NCBI RefSeq assembly: GCF_004341825.1
Contig: NZ_SMAG01000002.1
Coordinates: 434,001-498,000 of the forward strand
Direction: 5' to 3'
DNA: 64,000 nucleotides
From: Hazenella coriacea
GTDB lineage: Bacteria; Bacillota; Bacilli; Thermoactinomycetales; Thermoactinomycetaceae
The notes beneath the pieces were generated by a model. The model saw only the letters and a program-made list of their open reading frames with translations, had not been told where the DNA came from and did no database searches. Made by a program: the position numbers and the translations under genes. This document shows positions 34,390 through 42,639 of this stretch, one piece after another (the stretch's first letter is position 1; the number at the start of each line of letters is the position of its first letter).

Positions 34390-35055
34390 CTAAGATAAGC
34401 CATAAGCTTGATTGACATCTAAGATAAATAGGATCCCATTGCCAGGCTGATCGATGTTGAGACGATCTCTAATCGAAGAAACAATAGGGGTTGTAAGATG
34501 ACTCTCAGACAGGATCATGATGATTTCTTTTTCTGGCTCGATCGGCATAGCAAACAGCATATTCGTTTCATGAATCCCTGAGCCTCGTGCATTAATAATT
34601 GTGCCCCCTTTGGAGCCTGCTTGGGTGGCTACTTCGATTACTTCTTCTGCTTTGCCTTTATCGACAATAGTAAAAATGGCTTGATACATGGCGTTGTCTA
34701 CACCTCTACTTTTTTCGATATGGTTGGAGTTACAGTTTCTAGCCCCGATCACGTTCATTACAGAAGTGGTAAAAGCGATCCCGCGATTTGGTTTATGCAA
34801 AGAGAGTTGCTTTTTTAGTTCTTCAAGAGCTTTGTAGGCGAATGTTTTCTCGGAGATCATTAACACAATCTCTTTTCGCACATCAGATAAATCGAGAAAC
34901 TCTAATAGACGGTTTTTGATCGTTCCTTTCCCTAAAAAGATGGTTCCACCTGATACTCCATGTTTCTTAGCGGTTTTTATCACTTTACTTCCTAGTCCAA
35001 AGTTGACAACGAGACACATCATCTCAAACCGTGTTATGTCTGGATTACTTTCCAT
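34390..35055 (-). CDS. Double PII-like regulatory protein
   Basis: The protein of 221 residues is made of two GlnB-like halves. First: LVVNFGLGSKVIKTAKKHGVSGGTIFLGKGT...IVLMISE. Second: FTIVDKGKAEEVIEVATQAGSKGGTIINARGSG...EPEKEIIMILSESHLTT...PGNGILFILDV. PII proteins bind ATP/ADP or other nucleotides and gate transporters or enzymes. The classical T-loop (uridylylation Tyr) is not obvious. It overlaps the DUF1538 membrane protein gene by 11 bases, indicating that the pair works together, presumably with the PII-like protein binding the transporter. Confidence 0.85.
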   Translation of the reverse strand: MESNPDITRFEMMCLVVNFGLGSKVIKTAKKHGVSGGTIFLGKGTIKNRLLEFLDLSDVRKEIVLMISEKTFAYKALEELKKQLSLHKPNRGIAFTTSVMNVIGARNCNSNHIEKSRGVDNAMYQAIFTIVDKGKAEEVIEVATQAGSKGGTIINARGSGIHETNMLFAMPIEPEKEIIMILSESHLTTPIVSSIRDRLNIDQPGNGILFILDVNQAYGLS

Positions 35056-36538
35056 TCGTTTCCAATCCTCCTTTTTTAGATTTAATTTTGAAAACTAAAC
35101 CTAAGATTTGTAAAGCGATTAATGGTGTTAAAGCTACCATCGCAATCATCCCAAATCCATCTATTAAAACATTGGCTCCTTCGATCGCTTCAGCGGAACC
35201 ATGTGCAAAAGCTAATATAAAAGTTGCCGTCATGGGACCCGAAGCAACTCCACCCGCATCAAATGCAATTCCAACAAATAGTTTGGGTACAAAATAAGTC
35301 ATCCCGATCGCAATTAAATATCCAGGTAGTAGATAATGCCATAATTGAATTTCGGGGATGATAATTCTTAACATCGATAGAGCTACCGCAAACCCGACTC
35401 CGATGGAAAGTGCAAAAATGACCATTTTCCTTTTCACATACCCACTGGTAACATTTTCGATTTGCTGTGTCAATACATAGACGGCTGGCTCGGCTAATAT
35501 AGTGACTAACCCTAAGATAAAGCCAACGATGATCACAAAAGAACTGTTATCCAAAGATGCAATATTATACCCGACCTTAGTCCCCACATCCATAAAGCCT
35601 ACATTGACACCAATCAGAAATAATACTAATCCAATAAATGTATAAGCCAGTCCTTTTAAGATCTTTCGAAAAGGTTTTTTAGGTAATTGAAAAGAAATTT
35701 TTTGAAAGACTAAAAATAAAATGAATAGGGGAAGTAGTGCAAAGGAAACTTCGCTTAAGATCGTGGGTACCTTTTGAATAAAGGGGTCTATGATTGAGGT
35801 GGAGGTAGTGAGATCATTTTCAAGACTACCTGTTAGTTGATCTGTCTTTGAAAAGATACTCATAATAATCACTGATAATATGGCACCCGAAGATGCGATG
35901 GCAACCAGGCCGAAACTGTCTTCTTCTGAAGCGATTCCATTCTTTTTTAATGAGGAGACACCGATGGCTAGAGCAAGAATAAATGGAACCGTCATGGCAC
36001 CCGTCGTTGCACCGGAAGCGTCAAAGGATATGGCTAAAAATTCCGATGAGGTGAACAGGGCAAAAATAAAGATCATAAAATATATTACAGTTAGCATTTT
36101 ATATAAAGGTATATTATAAACGATTCTGAGTAAGCCCAGGGTAAGCAAGACTGCAATACCAATAGACACAATGACAACAATACTTAGCTTGGATACCATT
36201 CCTGAAGTAATCGAATCAACTTGACCCGCAAGGATATGTAGATCAGGTTCAGCAATGGAAATGAAGAAGCCAAGAATTAATCCAGCGATCCCAATGATCC
36301 ATACTTTATTACTTTTAGCTAGAGAGCCTCCCATTAAACTTCCAAGGGGACTAATACCTAGATCAACACCAAATAAAAAGATAGATAACCCCAATATGAT
36401 GAGTAAAGCACCTAGTAGAAACTTAACGATTAAATGAGATTCAAGTGGTGAAATGGTAAAGTTTAATATTAATACAATTAATGTAATGGGTAATACCGCT
36501 AGTAAGACTTCTTTCAGTTTTTCAATGAGTACATTCAA
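35045..36538 (-). CDS. DUF1538 membrane protein (putative transporter)
   Basis: A 497-residue protein with about 12-14 membrane helices in two homologous halves; each half contains a FxxxVDxGxxPLG / IGVNVGFMDVGTKVG-type segment, a AEPDLHILAGQV / AEPAVYVLTQQI segment and SFDASGATTGAMTVPFI / AFDAGGVASGPMTATFI. This is the DUF1538 signature. The inverted or tandem duplicated architecture suggests a transporter or channel, of unknown substrate. GGAAGGTG precedes the start. Operon with an XRE regulator upstream and the double PII-like protein downstream. Confidence 0.85.
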   Translation of the reverse strand: MNVLIEKLKEVLLAVLPITLIVLILNFTISPLESHLIVKFLLGALLIILGLSIFLFGVDLGISPLGSLMGGSLAKSNKVWIIGIAGLILGFFISIAEPDLHILAGQVDSITSGMVSKLSIVVIVSIGIAVLLTLGLLRIVYNIPLYKMLTVIYFMIFIFALFTSSEFLAISFDASGATTGAMTVPFILALAIGVSSLKKNGIASEEDSFGLVAIASSGAILSVIIMSIFSKTDQLTGSLENDLTTSTSIIDPFIQKVPTILSEVSFALLPLFILFLVFQKISFQLPKKPFRKILKGLAYTFIGLVLFLIGVNVGFMDVGTKVGYNIASLDNSSFVIIVGFILGLVTILAEPAVYVLTQQIENVTSGYVKRKMVIFALSIGVGFAVALSMLRIIIPEIQLWHYLLPGYLIAIGMTYFVPKLFVGIAFDAGGVASGPMTATFILAFAHGSAEAIEGANVLIDGFGMIAMVALTPLIALQILGLVFKIKSKKGGLETNGK

Positions 36539-36571
36539 ACACCTTCCACTTCCTTTCCAGATATTTTACTC

Positions 36572-36910
36572 TTATTGCTTCTTTTTTCGTTTGTTACGCA
36601 AAAAATCGATAAAATCTCTCACCTCGTCTAGCTCCTCTTCACTTAGATCATCGATTTCAGATAACCATATTGGCGAAGTAGAAGTAGAAACATCGTCGTC
36701 GAGATATCCTGCAACTTTCATGATGTCATTGAAGTTTAAGTTTAGGGCAAGGGCAATAGACTTCAACACAAAAGGTGATGGATGTTTTCGTTCTCCATTT
36801 TCGAGTCGGTGTATTTCTGTGTGACTAATCTTTGCAAGTTCAGCTAGCTTACGTTTCGAAAGATTTTTAGCCATTCGTTGGTCAGCAATATACTTTCCCA
36901 AGACGCTCAT
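36572..36910 (-). CDS. XRE-family HTH regulator
   Basis: A 112-residue protein with an N-terminal XRE helix-turn-helix (GKYIADQRMAKNLSKRKLAELAKISHTEIHRLENGERKHPS) and an acidic linker with a SinR/ImmR-like C-terminal helix ending LRNKRKKKQ. Start ATG at 36910 with TAGGAGGAATT upstream; the longer frame to 36991 is rejected. It lies 33 bp upstream of DUF1538 in the same direction and may regulate it and the signal peptidase unit across the divergent gap. Confidence 0.87.
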   Translation of the reverse strand: MSVLGKYIADQRMAKNLSKRKLAELAKISHTEIHRLENGERKHPSPFVLKSIALALNLNFNDIMKVAGYLDDDVSTSTSPIWLSEIDDLSEEELDEVRDFIDFLRNKRKKKQ

Positions 36911-37150
36911 GATTTTAATTCCTCCTATATAATAATAAGTATAATATAAATGGAACCTAAAGGCAACAAAGAGGGGAGAAACTGTTGACAATAGGTTAAA
37001 TTTTCGGAAGCGATTGGAGGCTGTTTTTTTATGTTATTTATTTTCTAATTAAATAAATTTTAGAAATTGATCTATTTGCTAATCCAATTTTGTTATAATA
37101 AACAAAGGTATGAATATATCGAATAGTGTCGTGGATCAAGGAGGTTTTGT
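36911..37150. other. Divergent control region of the XRE and signal-peptidase operons
   Basis: AT-rich, with a TATAAT near 37095-37103 and AAGGAGG just before the signal peptidase start. No ORF. It should contain promoters for both directions and binding sites for the XRE regulator. Confidence 0.5.
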
Positions 37151-37648
37151 ATGGAATGGATCACTTCTAAAAGGCGATTATGGATTTTGATTGGGATCGC
37201 TGGTTCGTTAGTGATTTTGCTATTTTGGATCTACTCATTCTTCTACACATTTTATCAGGTTGAAGGAAATAGTATGGAGCCTGCTTTAAAAAATGGAGAA
37301 GTTTATACTGTTCATAAAAATTATTCTACGATTCATCGGGGAGATATTGTTGTATTTCATTCCTCACAAGAAAAGATGGATTTCATCAAGCGAGTGATTG
37401 CTCTTCCAGGAGAGACGATCGAGATTCGAGATCATCGTGTCTATATCAATGGAACGGTTCTCCCTGAGCCGTATATTGCTAAATATCCAGAGATTAAAGA
37501 TATTGAACCTACTAAAATTCCTGAAAATAGCTACTATGTGTTGGGGGATGAACGACTTCATAGTTTTGATAGCCGACAGCTAGGTCCCATATCTCAAGCC
37601 GATCTGATTGGCATGATCAAACCCGAAGAGAGAGGTGTCACCAGATGA
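37151..37648 (+). CDS. Type I signal peptidase
   Basis: The 165-residue protein has one N-terminal membrane helix (about 10-34), Ser41 in EGNSMEPALKNGE as nucleophile and Lys80 in FIKRVIALPGE as general base, then GDERLHSFDSRQLGPIS. This is a P-type (SipS-like) enzyme that removes signal peptides at the outer membrane face. It heads an operon with a Yip1 protein (four-base ATGA overlap) and the toxin-like gene, so it may be dedicated to processing these. Start at 37151 after AAGGAGG. Confidence 0.93.
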   Translation: MEWITSKRRLWILIGIAGSLVILLFWIYSFFYTFYQVEGNSMEPALKNGEVYTVHKNYSTIHRGDIVVFHSSQEKMDFIKRVIALPGETIEIRDHRVYINGTVLPEPYIAKYPEIKDIEPTKIPENSYYVLGDERLHSFDSRQLGPISQADLIGMIKPEERGVTR

Positions 37649-38259
37649 TTCATGTATTGAAAAGCTATTGGATGCGTATTTGGAAAGAACCTCGTGTTGC
37701 CATCCATGATGCCATGAAGGAAACTACACCAGCTCTTTCTATTCTTTTAATTTCTCTATTTGGGATCACTCTATTTGTAGAGCAAGCATCGATGCGTGAT
37801 ATGGGGGATACCACTTCAGGTGGGGCGTTATTTATACTAGCTTTCATCATCGGACCGATCTTAGGAGCCCTTGCCTGGTTGATCCTAACTCTTGTTATTC
37901 ACGGTTCGTCACGTTTATTTGGTGGTGTCGCTACATTTACGGAAACAAGGCAAGCTGTTACGTGGGCAACGATTCCTTATACCTCCAAATGGGTGCTTCT
38001 GCTACCAATGTTATTGATCTTTCGTGGTGAACTCTTTCTGTCGAAAACACCCATCATGGATGATTCTATGTTTTTACTCATCCTCTTCCTGATCTTTAGT
38101 GTTTTAGATCTAGCCATGACGGTGATTTACTATGTGATTTTTTCGAGGATTATGGGAGAAGTCAATGACTTTTCAGCTTGGAAAGGTTTTGCCTCCATCT
38201 TTTTCATTCCCTTCACTTTATTTTTCTTACTCATTATCGCTTCACTTACATTTGCATAG
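37645..38259 (+). CDS. Yip1-domain membrane protein
   Basis: The protein of 204 residues contains about five hydrophobic helices (ALSILLISLFGITLFVEQ; ALFILAFIIGPILGALAWLILTLVIH; WVLLLPMLLIF; FLLILFLIFSVLDLAMTVIYYVI; IFFIPFTLFFLLIIAS). The N-terminal part and RLFGGVATFTETRQAVTWATIPY segment match the Yip1 family. Function in bacteria is unknown. It overlaps the signal peptidase gene by four bases and is 23 bp from the toxin-like gene, so it belongs to that unit. Confidence 0.8.
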   Translation: MIHVLKSYWMRIWKEPRVAIHDAMKETTPALSILLISLFGITLFVEQASMRDMGDTTSGGALFILAFIIGPILGALAWLILTLVIHGSSRLFGGVATFTETRQAVTWATIPYTSKWVLLLPMLLIFRGELFLSKTPIMDDSMFLLILFLIFSVLDLAMTVIYYVIFSRIMGEVNDFSAWKGFASIFFIPFTLFFLLIIASLTFA

Positions 38260-38282
38260 AGAGAAGAAAGGAGAATCGAGCC

Positions 38283-39620
38283 ATGAATTTTTTGGAGCTT
38301 CTTAGACGTTGGCAACGGCCCCTTTCTTCTCAAAAAGGATCGTCAACGTTACAGTACGTGATTATTATTGCCGTGGGTGTCCTTCTAGCAGCGATTCTAT
38401 TTATGTTTATGAAAGACTCCCTGATGCAAACGAAAGTGGAAGACAAAGTAACCCAAGCACTGGATGGCAAAACAACGCCTCCAGTCTCGCAACCCAATTC
38501 GGAACATTCCAATGAACAAACAAATGGGAATGATCCTATAAATGATCCAAAGCCTTCTCCCCCTCCTCCTAATTCCTCCTCAGATTCAGATCAAAAAGAC
38601 GAAAAGAAGGAAGGAGTCTTTGATTGGATTTCAGACAAATGGGATAAAGGAACGGATTGGGTTTCAGATAAATGGGATAAAGGAACCAAATGGGCCTCAG
38701 ATACCTGGAATGATAGTATGGATTGGCTCGGAGATCAGTGGAATCAAATCAAGGAAGGTGATCTGAAACGCATTTGGAATGATCCCTTGGGCTATCTAGG
38801 TGATATGGTTGGCTGGGAGGATATCAAGGAGACATGGAATAAAATCACCAGTGATCCCCTTGGTTACCTCAAAGATTCGTGGAATGTCATCAAAGATGGA
38901 TGGAATGCGGCTTGGGAAGACCCTTGGGGAACTTTGGGAAGATTGATTTTCGACAAAGATCAGTTTATGGAAGGTTGGCATGGGAAGGATGAGAACGGAA
39001 ACCATATTCCGATTCTGAATCGGGTCTGGAAGGTGGCCGAAAGCCTCCCATTACCCACTAAGATTTTAAAAGTAGGTAGTGCAGGGAAGAAGATTCTTGT
39101 TCATGATGGTTGTGGGTGTCCGACTGGAAATAATAAGCCTAAAGAGAATACTAAGCCCAAAGAGAAGGATAAATCATTAAAACCTGGAACTCCAGAACAT
39201 AAACAAAATCGATGGGAAGTTTATCAAGCCAATGGTGGGAAATGGGATTATGAACGATGGAGTAAAGTATATGAATCAAATATGACAAAACCGGGAAGAT
39301 CACATGAAGCTGTAGATAACTATCGTAAGTCCATCGGTTGGGGCACAACTCAAGTTTCTGTTGATACTCCTAATGGTCTTCGTATTTTAGATATCGCAGA
39401 TCCAACAACTAAAAAAGGAATTGAACACAAAACTACAACGAAAGATGATGGGAGTAGGGGATACTTCTCTAGGGATGAAAGAATTCGTGACGAAATTACT
39501 AAAGACAAAGATTTAGTGGCTGATGGCTGGGAGATTACTTGGGTTTTTGAAAAAGCAGATGCTAGTAAACCTCTACTTGATGAACTGAAAGAAGCAGGAA
39601 TTAAAGTAGTATTTAAATAA
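38283..39620 (+). CDS. Membrane-anchored polymorphic toxin candidate with nuclease-like C terminus
   Basis: A 445-residue multi-part protein. Residues 24-43 are a pilin-like hydrophobic helix after a basic start (QKGSSTLQYVIIIAVG). Residues 55-110 are a Ser/Pro/Gln-rich linker. From 113 to about 215 come tryptophan-rich repeats (W-(I/V)-SDKWDKGT). GCGC at 277-280 and a KPKEKDK linker precede a C-terminal domain (about 305-445) with RILDIAD (Asp370) and Glu381-His-Lys383. That D...ExK spacing resembles PD-(D/E)XK nucleases of the Tox-REase kind. The C-terminal end resembles the toxin tips of polymorphic toxins; the family is not identified. ATG at 38283 with GAAAGGAG before it. Confidence 0.7.
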   Translation: MNFLELLRRWQRPLSSQKGSSTLQYVIIIAVGVLLAAILFMFMKDSLMQTKVEDKVTQALDGKTTPPVSQPNSEHSNEQTNGNDPINDPKPSPPPPNSSSDSDQKDEKKEGVFDWISDKWDKGTDWVSDKWDKGTKWASDTWNDSMDWLGDQWNQIKEGDLKRIWNDPLGYLGDMVGWEDIKETWNKITSDPLGYLKDSWNVIKDGWNAAWEDPWGTLGRLIFDKDQFMEGWHGKDENGNHIPILNRVWKVAESLPLPTKILKVGSAGKKILVHDGCGCPTGNNKPKENTKPKEKDKSLKPGTPEHKQNRWEVYQANGGKWDYERWSKVYESNMTKPGRSHEAVDNYRKSIGWGTTQVSVDTPNGLRILDIADPTTKKGIEHKTTTKDDGSRGYFSRDERIRDEITKDKDLVADGWEITWVFEKADASKPLLDELKEAGIKVVFK

Positions 39621-39635
39621 ATGAGGGTGAGAATA

Positions 39636-40076
39636 TTGAAAAAAAGCAATTTAAATGATGATTGGTTTCAAGAATGGCTTTCATTGATGCCCGATGTCAT
39701 GGAGGAATTAACGGAAAAACTAGAAAGTCTAGAATTGGATTATAGTCCAGAATCATTACTACGTTTAGAAGAGTGGATTTTGGAGAAGTATCAAACCGTT
39801 GATAGCATCAAGGCTGAAAGTGAAAAAATGACTCTAGATGCTTTACTAAGATATGTAGGAGAGGTGTACAAACAAGAGTTAAAAGGTAGATGGGGTGTTT
39901 TGTTAGATGATCCCCAATATATCTTTTACGGTCTCCCATTAGTTTTGTTTGAAAAGGAAGCAAATATCTCTCCCTTATCTGAAGTAGTAGCTAGTGTAGA
40001 TCGCAGACGTGGTGATTACATCTATAAAGTCTTTATGAATAAGAAGAAGCGAATGCAAGAAAATGGGCTTTTATAG
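39636..40076 (+). CDS. Presumed immunity protein of the toxin upstream
   Basis: About 146 residues, acidic, mostly helical, no signal peptide. It starts 15 bp after the toxin stop. I prefer the TTG at 39636 (GAGGGTGAG six bases upstream) over the ATG at 39621, which has no ribosome site. I do not recognise the family: FQEWLSLMPDVMEELTEKLESLEL and the YGLPLVLFEKEANISPL segment are visible. Position and size fit a cognate immunity gene. Confidence 0.6.
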   Translation: MKKSNLNDDWFQEWLSLMPDVMEELTEKLESLELDYSPESLLRLEEWILEKYQTVDSIKAESEKMTLDALLRYVGEVYKQELKGRWGVLLDDPQYIFYGLPLVLFEKEANISPLSEVVASVDRRRGDYIYKVFMNKKKRMQENGLL

Positions 40077-40090
40077 TTAGAATATCATCT

Positions 40091-40118
40091 AGGCAGCTAA
40101 TGGGCTGCCTTATTTTTA
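40091..40118 (+). terminator. Intrinsic terminator after the immunity gene
   Basis: AGGCAGC at 40091-40097 pairs with GCTGCCT at 40104-40110, then TATTTTTA. Confidence 0.75.
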
Positions 40119-40212
40119 TGAAACAACTTCTGATTCCAAGCCAACACTATAAATATTGCTACAAAAATCAGCAAGATCTTGAATGATGACCCCCCTTCCT
40201 AACCTAAACTGA

Positions 40213-40386
40213 ACAGGAGGTGAGGGTGTATGTATAAACAAGTATTATAAAATTGATGGGAAACCCAATTGGATTCGAGTCCCAAGAGATATTATTTCGT
40301 GTTTTAACCAAACGGGTTGAGGAGGAGTTTCATTACCCGAGATGAGTATTAAGAAGATTGAAAAGATCGAGAAACAGAAACAATAA
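40213..40386 (+). pseudogene. Short decayed ORF with in-frame TGA
   Basis: An open frame starting at 40213 reads GVCINKYYKIDGKPNWIRVP then RDIISCFNQTG and a TGA at 40318-40320. The same frame continues GGVSLPEMSIKKIEKIEKQK to TAA at 40384-40386. An AGGAGGTGAG precedes it but no usable start codon follows in frame. Family unknown. Possibly a small gene of the toxin island that has lost its start and gained a stop. Confidence 0.4.
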
Positions 40387-40388
40387 CA

Positions 40389-40420
40389 TGACCATTTTCC
40401 TGATTTCAGGAAAATGGTCA
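40389..40420. repeat. 32-base near-perfect palindrome
   Basis: TGACCATTTTCCTGA at 40389-40403 is mirrored exactly by 40406-40420, separated by two T bases. It is intergenic between the decayed ORF and the second toxin. No U run follows, so operator or RNA hairpin remain open. Confidence 0.55.
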
Positions 40421-40486
40421 AAGTAGGCTAAGGTGAAGACCAATTAATTACTAACTCCTAAGAAACCTTACATAAGAGGTGAAGCA

Positions 40487-41181
40487 ATGGATGCTCACGT
40501 TTCTTTGGAAGCATTGAAGAGGTTTAAGCAATTACTCACCCGATTCAGTACAGATATGAGAGTAGAAGCTCAAAAGATGCAATTACACCTCACGAAAACA
40601 CATCAACAATTGGAACAAAAGCATTTTGAACTCAAAAGAAAACTCCAAATGTGCCCAGATCAAATTTCATATGAACGGGCGAGACAAGAACTGATTGAAT
40701 TTGAACGTCTATTTGCGGCATTTTGCCAAGCTGCTCAAGAATGTATCAAAGGTTTTCAGCAACAAGAGCTGATGGCAGCGAATAGGCAAAAGGCAGTCAC
40801 AACCATTGACCGTAAAGTGGGTGTGTTAAAAGAGTATTTGGGGGCGAGTGGAGCGAAAAATCAGAGCGAAACTACGACTGTAAATAAGGAGGAAATTAAA
40901 TACGATGAGAGAGTATTAAGGAGGATGAAAGAAGATGTGGGTACACATCATAACTTCCCTGCATCTTTCGATAAACCTATTTTATCTAATCAGCCAGCAG
41001 TTACAAGATCTGATGGGCGTACAGAATACTTGCACACTGGGAAATTAATGGACAACAAGGAGTTTATCATATTACAGTAAAAGATGACTTAATAACTCAT
41101 CGTTCATTTATTCCACAAAGCGATTGGAAAAGATATTCGAAACGTTGGGAATTACCATCATTCGATAAATTATCTCCGTAG
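40487..41181 (+). pseudogene. Second toxin candidate, frameshifted near its C terminus
   Basis: The N-terminal 140 residues are a long helical WXG/coiled-coil-like region (EALKRFKQLLTRFSTDMR, QKHFELKRKLQ). The C-terminal toxin-like part starts RMKEDVGTHHNFPASFDK. At about 41038-41041 the frame (TGKLMDNKE...) runs to a stop at 41080. Inserting one G in the GGG run gives HTGEINGQQGVYHITVKDDL, ITHRSFIPQSDWKRYSKRW and ELPSFDKL to TAG at 41179-41181. The intact reading is thus toxin-like. Either a real frameshift or an assembly error in a G-run. Confidence 0.6.
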
Positions 41182-41193
41182 GAGGAAGAGTAA

Positions 41194-41853
41194 TTGAAGC
41201 CACTTGGATATAAAACTCAAGGGGAAATTACAGATGAGAAATTAATCCTTGAGTATGATTCACAGATCATTTTTGAAGGGTATACAGACGATTTAGTGAC
41301 TTCTATAACAGGTGATTTAGAACTTAATTTAAATTTTGGAAAGCAGTCTACTTTTCCTGTAATCGCAAGAAGGTATGGTGAATTTATTTTGTGGATTCCC
41401 AAATTACCTTTAGATAGGGATTATATATATACAACTTTGATTTTTACTTTAGAACAATTTATTGATTTGTGGACGTTTTTAAAGTATGACCCGAAAGACG
41501 ACTTAGACATAGTAAAAAATATAAGTCTAGAGGAATTGAAAATAATGTGGCTAGTTTTGGCTAGAGGTAATGATTATATTGAGGACACTTTTATGTTAAA
41601 AAACTCTGTTAAAAGTAATGCCATTGCTTTTTCTGCAGAATTAGAACCTTATAAAAAAACTTTCTATGAGCTAATAGAACAAGAATGGTCAAATGATCTA
41701 TACAATAAAAAAACAGTAAAGAGTGACGATACTTTGGAGGCTTTGACTGTTTATCTTGATCAGGGTCGGATTACAGATTGGGAAGCATTAAAAAAAGATG
41801 TGAATAAGAATCTATACATCCATTTAGGAAAAGGTTTTAGTATCTCTGTTTAA
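41194..41853 (+). CDS. Presumed immunity protein of the second toxin
   Basis: The 219-residue, acidic, cytosolic protein begins at the TTG at 41194 (TAGGAGGAAGAG upstream). It starts 13 bp after the toxin's restored stop codon, as expected for a toxin-immunity pair. I see no known motifs: KLILEYDSQIIFEGYTDDLVT and FILWIPKLPLDRDYIYTTL are the most distinctive. No membrane segments. Family unrecognised. Confidence 0.6.
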   Translation: MKPLGYKTQGEITDEKLILEYDSQIIFEGYTDDLVTSITGDLELNLNFGKQSTFPVIARRYGEFILWIPKLPLDRDYIYTTLIFTLEQFIDLWTFLKYDPKDDLDIVKNISLEELKIMWLVLARGNDYIEDTFMLKNSVKSNAIAFSAELEPYKKTFYELIEQEWSNDLYNKKTVKSDDTLEALTVYLDQGRITDWEALKKDVNKNLYIHLGKGFSISV

Positions 41854-41883
41854 TACTTTAAACTCTAGGGATCGATTAATAAT

Positions 41884-42123
41884 CAGTAGTGTCGATTAGG
41901 TAATAAGTACCTGTTCAATCAAGCATCGGAGCTCGATTTTCACCCTCCATGAGCTTGTCCCTTGCAAAGAAGAGGAAAAGCTCATGGAGGGAGGAGGCAA
42001 AAGACATAGAAGCATCTCAAGAAAGGGGTGCCTCCTCTTTTCCTACATCAAAGGGTTCTGCTAAGGTGCGGTATAAAGTCATTTCGTGCGAAATATGACA
42101 CTGATGGTAAATCGACACTACTG
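41884..42123. mobile_element. MITE-like element with terminal inverted repeats
   Basis: The 240-bp, non-coding element begins CAGTAGTGTCGATT and ends AATCGACACTACTG, perfect 14-base terminal inverted repeats. An internal pair (CCCTCCATGAGCTT / AAGCTCATGGAGGG) forms a hairpin. The target-site duplication is unclear. Fragments of it occur at 2531 and 51348. It probably moves with the help of a transposase elsewhere. The gap 41854-42294 contains nothing else convincing. Confidence 0.7.
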
Positions 42124-42294
42124 AAAAATCATGTGTGGAGTTTTTTAATTATGATCTAGTTTATATTTATAAAGATTAACTGCTCTGAATCAAAGAGAGG
42201 ATCTACCTTAGGATTGGTTATAGAAAGGCTTTGGACAAGTAACGGTTGAAATAATTAGTAACTTTGAGCAAAGCTGGGCTTTTTAGAAGTCATT

Positions 42295-42639
42295 TCATAA
42301 ATCGTAAATACAAAAAAGTATGTAGCCATCCATAATATCCTTATTTAAACAGTCATCTGCGTCGATGGAAAGGATGTAATCATATTTTGCAACCCGCAAG
42401 CCTTCATTTCGAGCAAATTGAGCACCTTGATTGTTTGCTAGACGAATGACTTTACCATCTTTGCTAGACTCTATCTCTCGAAGTGCTTCATTTGTTTCTT
42501 CATCATTCGATCCATCATCAACCACAATATACTCGTACTCACATCGAAATGGTTGTTTTCTTATAGAATTCACAGCATCTAGAATATAACGTCCAGCTTG
42601 GAAACACGGGATAATTATACTGATTCCTCTATTGTTCAT
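42295..42639 (-). pseudogene. Family 2 glycosyltransferase, C-terminally truncated
   Basis: Only 114 residues remain: ISIIIPCFQAGRYILDAVNSI, the nucleotide-sugar site YIVVDDGSNDEETN, GAQFARNEGLR and the DXD-like motif LSIDADDCLN. GT2 enzymes are usually 250-350 residues, so the acceptor half is missing. It overlaps the preceding fragment by four bases (ATGA) on the same strand. Confidence 0.75.
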
